Origin: Herbaspirillum sp. Sphag64
GTDB taxonomy: Bacteria; Pseudomonadota; Gammaproteobacteria; Burkholderiales; Burkholderiaceae_D
Direction: 5' to 3'
NCBI RefSeq assembly: GCF_014192645.1
Contig: NZ_JACHYE010000009.1
Span: forward strand, 62,001 to 126,000
Length of the DNA stretch: 64,000 bases
The notes beneath the pieces were generated by a model. That model did no database searches. It was not told the DNA's origin and saw nothing but the letters and a program-made list of their open reading frames with translations. Both the position numbers and the translations under genes were made by a program. Positions 58,339 to 64,000 of the stretch are shown piece after piece (the first letter of the stretch is position 1; each line of letters starts with the position of its first letter).

Positions 58339-59223
58339 GTGAAACCGTTCGTTGAAAATCGACTCCTCACCGGTGCACTCGCGCTCTCTGCGCTGGTGCA
58401 CCTGATCTTGCTGGGCATCCATTTTGCTGCCCCGGCGAGCTTTCGCCTGCGACCTTCCGATCCCGGGCTGGAAGTGATTCTGGTCAATGCCAAACACGCA
58501 CAGGCACCACAAAAAGCTGATGCAATTGCACAGGCCAATCTTGACGGCGGCGGCAATGCCGATGACGGACGCGCCAAGTCGCCCTTGCCCGACATGCACA
58601 AGGTCGAGGAAGGCGATAGCATCAAGGCGGTGCGGCGTCAGGTCGCCGAGCTCGAAGCGCAACAGCAGAAAGTTCTGTCACAGCTCAATCAGAGCACGAC
58701 TGCAATCGTCTCGCCGCAGCGTCAGATACCGCAACCGCTCCCGTTGCAACCGAATGCTCGTGATCTCCAGGATGCGCAGGCCATCGCCCGCATGGAAGCA
58801 GAAGTCAACCGCAATATCGAGGCTTACAATAAGCGACCAAAGAAGACGCAAATCACTGCGCGCACGCGAGAAGCCAATTACGCCATCTATTACAAGAGCT
58901 TGCAGGAAAAGATTGAGAAGCTGGGGACACTCAATTTTCCCCAGCAGGATGGTAAAAAGCTCTACGGTGAGCTGATTGTCTACATTCCAGTATTTCAGGA
59001 TGGCAGTATTTACGAAAAAGAAGGCGGCGCCAGAGTAGAGGCCAGCTCCGGTAATCCCGTTCTCGACCGCGCAGCGCTGGCGATCGTGCGCCGTTCGGCA
59101 CCGTTTGGCAGCTTCCCGGCCAGTATGCGCAGCAGTGGCAGCAACGAGGTGTGGGAAGTGATTACGCGCTTCCGTTTCACCCATCAGGATACCCTGGAAG
59201 CCGAAGTCAGCACGGTGCAGTGA
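58339..59223 (+). CDS. TonB-like energy transducer family protein
   Basis: Bitopic envelope protein, 294 aa. A membrane span at about residues 10-30 (LTGALALSALVHLILLGIHF) is followed by a long polar, coiled-coil-prone region (about 90-190) and a TonB C-terminal-like domain: GELIVYIPVFQDGSIYEKEGG, SGNPVLDRAALAIVRRSAPFG and EVWEVITRFRF. No Pro-Lys/Pro-Glu spacer and no exbBD nearby, so a TolA- or TonB-family role in envelope force transfer is inferred only. GTG start at 58339. It lies 39 bases after the rnb-type gene. Confidence 0.83.
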   Translation: MKPFVENRLLTGALALSALVHLILLGIHFAAPASFRLRPSDPGLEVILVNAKHAQAPQKADAIAQANLDGGGNADDGRAKSPLPDMHKVEEGDSIKAVRRQVAELEAQQQKVLSQLNQSTTAIVSPQRQIPQPLPLQPNARDLQDAQAIARMEAEVNRNIEAYNKRPKKTQITARTREANYAIYYKSLQEKIEKLGTLNFPQQDGKKLYGELIVYIPVFQDGSIYEKEGGARVEASSGNPVLDRAALAIVRRSAPFGSFPASMRSSGSNEVWEVITRFRFTHQDTLEAEVSTVQ

Positions 59224-59280
59224 GTAGCAGAATCGAACACAACAGACACCAAGAACAGAGACCAAGAGTAGAGACTCCGC

Positions 59281-60114
59281 ATGGATGCATACGTCGTTAT
59301 CGGCAACCCGATTGCCCACAGCAAATCACCAGAAATCCACGCCGGGTTTGCCCGTCAAACTGGTCAGACGCTGAGCTATGAACGCCTGCTCGCACCGTTG
59401 GACGATTTCCCGGCAACGGTACGACGCTTCATTGCCGATGGTGGTTGCGGTGCCAATGTCACCGTTCCCTTCAAGCTGCAGGCACACACGCTGGCGGATC
59501 AGGTGACTGAACGCGCGCGTCTGGCAGGCGCCGTCAACACACTCAAATTTGAGCATGGCGCGATACTTGGTGACAACACCGATGGCGCGGGACTGGTTAC
59601 CGACATTGTTGTCAACGCTGGCGTAACGTTGACAGGCAAACGGGTACTGCTACTCGGCGCCGGCGGTGCTGCCCGTGGCGCCTTGCTGCCGTTGCTCGAA
59701 CAACAGCCTGCGGAACTGGTGCTGGCCAATCGCACTGTGTCCAAGGCACAGGAGCTGGTCGCGCAGTTTGTGCCGTTCGCCAATGAGAGTCCCTTGGAGG
59801 CGAGCGTTTATGCTGATCTGGAAGGCTCCTTTGATGTCATTATCAACGCCACCTCCGCCAGTCTGGAAGCCGAAGTGCCGCCAATTTCTGGGGCCGTCTT
59901 TACAACCACAACACTGGCTTACGACATGATGTATGGGAGTGCTCCGACCGTATTTATGCAGTTTGCTGCGCAACACGGCGCACTTGTGCGCGATGGCCTC
60001 GGTATGCTGATCGAGCAGGCGGCCGAAGCTTTCTTGCTCTGGCGTGGTGTGCGTCCGACGACGGCAGAGGTGTTTGCCACTTTACGTGCACAGTTGTCGG
60101 CAGCAGTGAAGTAA
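59281..60114 (+). CDS. aroE: Shikimate 5-dehydrogenase
   Basis: NADPH-dependent reduction of 3-dehydroshikimate to shikimate. [15 protein letters not shown] (substrate site), NVTVPFK with the catalytic Lys, DNTDGAGLV, the nucleotide loop [10 protein letters not shown] and AYDMMYG are all present. 277 aa, complete. It lies 57 bases after the TonB-like gene and 85 before mtgA, in the order tonB-aroE-mtgA common in Burkholderiales. Confidence 0.97.
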   Translation: MDAYVVIGNPIAHSKSPEIHAGFARQTGQTLSYERLLAPLDDFPATVRRFIADGGCGANVTVPFKLQAHTLADQVTERARLAGAVNTLKFEHGAILGDNTDGAGLVTDIVVNAGVTLTGKRVLLLGAGGAARGALLPLLEQQPAELVLANRTVSKAQELVAQFVPFANESPLEASVYADLEGSFDVIINATSASLEAEVPPISGAVFTTTTLAYDMMYGSAPTVFMQFAAQHGALVRDGLGMLIEQAAEAFLLWRGVRPTTAEVFATLRAQLSAAVK

Positions 60115-60199
60115 CAGGTGCTGCCTGCATCATTGTCGGCTTGTTGGAATACACTTGCCATGCACACGTAACGCCGTTCGATAGGACAAAGATAAAAAA

Positions 60200-60958
60200 A
60201 TGAAAATCCTGCGCAAGTTGTTTCTGTGGCTGGTCGTCGTACCATTTTCGCTGGTGCTGTTGTTACAGCTTTATTTCTTCGTGCAGATCTGGTGGTGGGT
60301 TGATCACAATCCGACATCCACCAGCTTCATGCGTCATCAATTATCCCTGTTGCAAGAAAAGAATCCGAGTGCGCAGTTGCAGTTCCAATGGGTACCTTAC
60401 GATCGCATTTCCAATAATCTCAAGCGTGCCATCATCGCCTCCGAAGATGCGAATTTCACGGAACATGAAGGCGTAGACTGGGATGCGCTGCAAAAGGCCT
60501 ACGAGAAAAACGCCAAGAAAGGCAAGGTCGTCGCCGGCGGTTCCACCATCACCCAGCAGTTGGCCAAGAATCTGTTTCTATCCGGTGAGCGCAGTTACGT
60601 CCGCAAAGGGCAGGAATTCATCATTACCTATATGCTCGAGTTTTTGATGGACAAGCGGCGCATCTTTGAGATTTACCTCAACGTTGTCGAGTGGGGCAAT
60701 GGCGTCTTTGGTGCCGAGGCGGCATCCCAGCACTACTACCATAGCAGTGCCGCCAGCCTGGGACCAAGTCAGGCCGCGCGATTGGCGGTGATGCTGCCGC
60801 GGCCCCGGTTTTACGACAAGAACCCGGGTTCCGCCTATCTCGCCAGTCGCACCGAATTGATCCTGCATCGTATGAATGCTGCCGAGCTGCCGCCGCTTAA
60901 GCCCAAGACGCCATCAGCACCGGCCGTTAAACCGAAGCATGCCAAGCCCAAGCACTGA
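60200..60958 (+). CDS. mtgA: Monofunctional biosynthetic peptidoglycan transglycosylase
   Basis: GT51 enzyme that polymerises lipid II into glycan strands. One N-terminal membrane span ([20 protein letters not shown]), then the GT51 motifs: [20 protein letters not shown] (catalytic Glu), [35 protein letters not shown] and [18 protein letters not shown]. No transpeptidase domain. 252 aa, with a Pro/Lys/His-rich tail of about 20 residues. Convergent with the binding-protein gene. Confidence 0.96.
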   Translation: MKILRKLFLWLVVVPFSLVLLLQLYFFVQIWWWVDHNPTSTSFMRHQLSLLQEKNPSAQLQFQWVPYDRISNNLKRAIIASEDANFTEHEGVDWDALQKAYEKNAKKGKVVAGGSTITQQLAKNLFLSGERSYVRKGQEFIITYMLEFLMDKRRIFEIYLNVVEWGNGVFGAEAASQHYYHSSAASLGPSQAARLAVMLPRPRFYDKNPGSAYLASRTELILHRMNAAELPPLKPKTPSAPAVKPKHAKPKH

Positions 60959-60983
60959 TACTGGCATCTGGCATCGAGGTTGT

Positions 60984-62120
60984 TCAGGGTAGTGTATTGA
61001 TGGGATTCCAGCGGCCCTTTTCGGCACGATACAGGGTGTAGTGGAAGTTCTCGATGCTGCCATCGGCGGCAAATGATATTTGCCCGGACAATCCGTTGAA
61101 TTTGATCTTGTGCAGGGTTTGCACTAACACAGCTGGCTCCATCGACTTCGATACTTTCATCGCTTCCACCAGTGCACCAACGGCATCATAGGCAAATAGG
61201 GAGTAAATAGTGAGGGGAGTAGAGAAAGTCGCGTGGTAAGATTTTTCGAGTGCTTTGAAATCAGGTCTTTTTTCAACGGGAACCCCCGATTCGAGCAACA
61301 AGGTGCCATCGGGATAATCCTCGGTGCTGACCGGGAACTGCGGATTACGCGCGCCGCCCGCCAGCAAGAGCTTGGGCGATAGACCGCTCTGATGCAGGCG
61401 AACGGCAAACGCGCTCGGTTGTGGCATGACACCGGCAAAGAAGATCAGATCGGGTTTGCTTCGGATGACTTTGGCCAGGATATCGTTGAAGTCCGAACTC
61501 TTGTCACTGATCCTGTCTTCTGCCACAAGATTCCCACCTTTGTCTGCCAAAGCAGCCTTGAACCTGGCGCTCAGTTCGCGCCCCAGGACGGTGTCGTTAT
61601 AGACCAGCATGATGCGCTGCGCCTGCAACACATGGATTGCCTCTTCTGCCAGATACAGGCCAGCATTACCACTATGGCTGAGCATCTGGAACACGTTATC
61701 TAAGCCTCTGTCGATAAACGCACGACCGGCAGCAGTCGGTGATAGCTGAGGGATATGTGCCTGGTGGTAGATTTCGGAGGCGGTGATGCTGGTGTCGGTC
61801 GTCAGATGGCCGATCACCCCGATCACACGCGCATTGACGGCGTTGTGTGCACCAATGCGGGCAAAATTCAGATCATTCTTGTCATCAATTTCAAGCAACT
61901 TCAGCGTTACACGTTGGCCATTGACCTGCAATCCTTCCTGATTGATGCGACTGATCGCGAACCGCACACCATGCAATGTACCGAGACCGCGTGGCTGGAG
62001 TAAGGGGCCTGCAACGGCAATCAACGCAGTCTGACTGTTATCCTGTGCCACGGTGGTTGCTGTCATGAGCATCATGAGCAACGCTAGTACAGGTTTGTGG
62101 AAGCAGGGAAAAGTCGGCAT
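60984..62120 (-). CDS. Branched-chain-amino-acid-type ABC transporter substrate-binding protein
   Basis: Periplasmic Peripla_BP_6 (LivJ-type) protein, 378 aa. Signal peptide: VLALLMMLMTATTVAQ with cleavage near residue 25. AVAGPLLQPRGLGTLHGVRFAI starts the domain; GVIGHLTTDTSITASEIYHQ and YNDTVLGRELSARF are typical of the family, and DAVGALVEAMKVSKS is near the end. GGAGG lies six bases before the ATG. No permease or ATPase genes lie next to it, so it is an orphan here; ligand unknown. Confidence 0.9.
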   Translation of the reverse strand: MPTFPCFHKPVLALLMMLMTATTVAQDNSQTALIAVAGPLLQPRGLGTLHGVRFAISRINQEGLQVNGQRVTLKLLEIDDKNDLNFARIGAHNAVNARVIGVIGHLTTDTSITASEIYHQAHIPQLSPTAAGRAFIDRGLDNVFQMLSHSGNAGLYLAEEAIHVLQAQRIMLVYNDTVLGRELSARFKAALADKGGNLVAEDRISDKSSDFNDILAKVIRSKPDLIFFAGVMPQPSAFAVRLHQSGLSPKLLLAGGARNPQFPVSTEDYPDGTLLLESGVPVEKRPDFKALEKSYHATFSTPLTIYSLFAYDAVGALVEAMKVSKSMEPAVLVQTLHKIKFNGLSGQISFAADGSIENFHYTLYRAEKGRWNPINTLP

Positions 62121-62263
62121 GACGCACCTCCGGTCTCAAGCTCGATGATCACGGATTTATAGCATGAAAGCAATCGGCAAAAGGGTGAAGCACGCTTTTA
62201 AGATCGCTTGTTGTCTCTAGTGTGGCAATGTTGCTGTGTGTACAGAATCATTGGTTGAGCTAA

Positions 62264-63439
62264 TTAAGACGGATACAGTGCACCTAGCAAGCGCAAGCCA
62301 CTTGCGCCAGTCACTGCTGGCAGATTGCCGGGCAATCGCAGGCAGAAACGCTGTGCCAGCCAGGCGAATGCCAGTGCCTCGACCTGGTGCGGTGGCACGC
62401 CCAGTATTGCCGTCGATTCGACCGCAATCGCTTTGCTACGTTGCAGCAACGCCAACTCCAGAAGGCGCATCAGAAACGTGTTGTAAGCGCCACCTCCACA
62501 GACATAGAGCGCCGCTGTTTCGGGTGCATGGGTGGTGATGGCATCGGCGATGGTCGCTGCGGTAAAGGCGGTCAGCGTTGCCTGCACATCTGCAGCAGAC
62601 AATTGCGCGAACGCTTGCAGATGTTGATCGAGCCAGGCAGCATGGAACAAATCGCGGCCAGTACTCTTGGGTGGCGGTAGCGCAAGATAGGGATCGTTGC
62701 ACAAGGTCTGCAGCAGTGTCTGATCAATGGTGCCGGATGCACCCCAGGCGCCATCGCGGTCGAAGTCCAGACCTTGATGCCGGGCAATCCAGGCATCCAT
62801 CAGGACGTTACCTGGGCCAGTATCGAAACCTGAAGTACCTGCCATGGCTGGATCATTTGCCGGTGGCAGTATGCTGATGTTGCTGATGCCGCCAATGTTG
62901 ACCACGACGCGCATCTCGTGCGCACTGCCAAAGATCGCCTGATGGAAAGCCGGAACCAGTGGCGCACCTTGGCCGCCAGCTGCAATATCGCGACTGCGAA
63001 AATCGGCAATTACATCAATTCCGCATAGCTCTGCCAGTAGTGCCGCATTGTTGGTCTGACGGGTGAACCCCAGTTCCGGACGATGGCGGATAGTTTGGCC
63101 GTGAACACCCACAGCACGGATCTCTGACCCCGATTTTTCACTCTGCAGCAGCAACGCCGCAATGCACTGCGCATAGTGCTCGGCCAGTTGATTTGCTGCC
63201 AGTGCCTCTCGCTGTAACTCGTTGTCACTGGTGCTCTGCAAGGACATCAGTTCGGCGCGCAGAGTATTGCTGAAGGGAATATAAGCTGTCGCCAGCGTTG
63301 TCATGCTGGAATTGTCGACTGGTAACGTCGCCAGCACGCCATCGACACCATCCAGACTGGTGCCTGACATCAGTCCGATATAAAGCGGTGAGGAAGAATT
63401 GAACACGCAAGCGCGGGCAGAAGTGAAATCGGCAGCCAT
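62264..63439 (-). CDS. anmK: Anhydro-N-acetylmuramic acid kinase
   Basis: Recycling kinase that converts anhydroMurNAc to MurNAc-6-phosphate. YIGLMSGTSLDGVDGVLA near residue 19, GVHGQTIRHRP, DFRSRDIAAGGQGAPLVPAFH, NIGGISNIS, DTGPGNVLMDAW and VCGGGAYN are all present. 391 aa. The in-frame ATG at 63439 lies directly against the U tract of the preceding terminator and has no ribosome site; a GTG at 63406 is another possible start. It follows an M23 peptidase gene, as in other Burkholderiales. Confidence 0.95.
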   Translation of the reverse strand: MAADFTSARACVFNSSSPLYIGLMSGTSLDGVDGVLATLPVDNSSMTTLATAYIPFSNTLRAELMSLQSTSDNELQREALAANQLAEHYAQCIAALLLQSEKSGSEIRAVGVHGQTIRHRPELGFTRQTNNAALLAELCGIDVIADFRSRDIAAGGQGAPLVPAFHQAIFGSAHEMRVVVNIGGISNISILPPANDPAMAGTSGFDTGPGNVLMDAWIARHQGLDFDRDGAWGASGTIDQTLLQTLCNDPYLALPPPKSTGRDLFHAAWLDQHLQAFAQLSAADVQATLTAFTAATIADAITTHAPETAALYVCGGGAYNTFLMRLLELALLQRSKAIAVESTAILGVPPHQVEALAFAWLAQRFCLRLPGNLPAVTGASGLRLLGALYPS

Positions 63440-63490
63440 AAAAAAACCGGTGATGAAGTCGCTGCATTTTACAGCGATTCCAGCACCGGT
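63440..63490 (-). terminator. Intrinsic terminator between M23 gene and anmK
   Basis: On the minus strand ACCGGTG (63490-63484) pairs with CACCGGT (63452-63446), enclosing a second stem TCGCTG/CAGCGA, followed by seven U residues (63446-63440). The anmK ATG begins at the next base. Confidence 0.88.
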
Positions 63491-63531
63491 CAGTAGCCCA
63501 GATGCACTCAGGGCAACGTTACCAGCAAGCC

Positions 63532-63999
63532 CTAGCGTGCCGCCAGCGTCGCGTTTGCGCTACCTGCCGGACGCAGCAATGCCAGGCGGCGACTCATGTC
63601 AGTGGAGACCGCACGGAAGCGTTGCAGCTGATTGCCGGCCAGCGGTTGCGCATTCGGAATATCCACCGTCAGTGGGTCACGAGGCACATTGTTGATACGG
63701 AATTCATAGTGCAAATGTGGTCCGGTGGCCCAGCCTGTCATGCCGACATAGCCGATCAGTTCACCCTGACTCACCTTCATGCCCTTGCGCAAACCGGGAG
63801 CAATACGGCTCATGTGGCCGTAGACGGTCGAATAGTTGCTCCAGTGCTTGATCATGACCACGTTGCCATAGCCCGTTTGTTGACCTGCGAAGTCGATCAC
63901 GCCGTCGCCAGAGGCATGAATTGGGGTACCCGTTGGCGCCGCGAAATCCACACCCTTGTGCTGTTTCCAGATGCCCAGAATGGGATGCAGGCGCATCGC
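63532..63999 (-). CDS. M23 family metallopeptidase, C-terminal part, 5' end beyond window
   Basis: The frame runs off the right edge, so only the last 155 codons are seen; the ATG at 63996 is internal. MRLHPILG, HKGVDFAAPTGTPI (zinc His and Asp), the beta segment YGNVVMIKHWSNYSTVYGHMS, and GPHLHYEFRI (zinc His) make a complete LytM domain. After it come about 45 residues with PLAGNQLQRF. A probable secreted DD- or LD-endopeptidase for cell-wall remodelling. Likely upstream neighbour of anmK in one unit split by a terminator. Confidence 0.93.
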   Translation of the reverse strand, partial: AMRLHPILGIWKQHKGVDFAAPTGTPIHASGDGVIDFAGQQTGYGNVVMIKHWSNYSTVYGHMSRIAPGLRKGMKVSQGELIGYVGMTGWATGPHLHYEFRINNVPRDPLTVDIPNAQPLAGNQLQRFRAVSTDMSRRLALLRPAGSANATLAAR

Positions 64000-64000
64000 A

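Overview
The window looks like a chromosomal core segment from a betaproteobacterium, most likely Burkholderiales and probably Oxalobacteraceae (Herminiimonas/Janthinobacterium-like). The reasons are moderate GC, the gene order ftsZ - peroxiredoxin - lpxC, DUF721 - M23 peptidase - secA, DUF2272 - argJ - DUF815 ATPase - Nudix, accB/accC/prmA/DUF3426, and mpl/yqiA/ubiC/rnb/tonB/aroE/mtgA, and the abundance of Lys/Ala-rich histone-like proteins. The family assignment is inference; the gene calls rest on readable protein motifs. I see no prophage, insertion sequence, CRISPR array or rRNA operon.

Layout. 1-9.9 kb is the 3' part of the division and cell-wall (dcw) cluster, murD(partial)-ftsW-murG-murC-ddlB-ftsQ-ftsA-ftsZ, mostly joined by 4-base ATGA overlaps. 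10-20.1 kb holds a type II peroxiredoxin, lpxC, a DciA-like gene, an M23 endopeptidase, secA, a DUF2272 lipoprotein, argJ, a DUF815 ATPase and a Nudix hydrolase. 20.2-27.8 kb is a minus-strand run: ispB, tRNA-Pro(CGG), a CorC-type CNNM protein, pilB-pilC-pilD, coaE, zapD, yacG. 28-34.8 kb has rplU-rpmA-obgE, proB, a CNP1-like/rppH pair and proS. 34.9-45.7 kb has a SWIB-domain nucleoid protein, ffh, a CcsA-like protein, a PP0621-type small protein, ampD, nrdAB with an apparent NrdR-controlled promoter, a repetitive histone H1-like gene and yggT. 45.7-53.4 kb is a minus-strand block: secreted peroxiredoxin, PfkB kinase, DUF3426, prmA, accC, accB, aroQ, tlpA-like and an unrecognised gene. 53.6-64 kb has mpl-yqiA-ubiC-rnb-tonB-like-aroE-mtgA on plus, then a periplasmic binding protein, anmK and a 5'-truncated M23 peptidase on minus.

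How it fits together. The strongest theme is peptidoglycan. Precursor synthesis (MurD, MurG, MurC, Ddl), lipid II polymerisation (FtsW, MtgA), hydrolysis (two M23 peptidases) and recycling (AmpD, AnmK, Mpl) all lie within 64 kb, with the divisome proteins FtsQ/A/Z and the Z-ring bundler ZapD. Envelope supply genes (lpxC, accBC, ispB, secA, ffh) and ribonucleotide reductase complete a growth and division neighbourhood.

The most interesting signals are regulatory. Two NrdR-like boxes overlap and follow a good promoter ahead of an unusually long (about 360 nt) nrdA leader that contains two short ORFs with ribosome-binding sites. An attenuator-like pair of mutually complementary hairpins follows ftsZ, with an 8-codon ORF inside the terminator. 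A TATAAT sits so close to lpxC that its mRNA could be leaderless. Other points are a long low-complexity insertion in MurD, a PilB without its N-terminal domain, a 119-bp inverted-repeat element after argJ, recent-looking 75-bp tandem repeats in the histone-like gene, and an unrecognised gene beside mpl with a weak nucleotidyltransferase-like motif. None of these proves a wholly new system; each is a testable observation.
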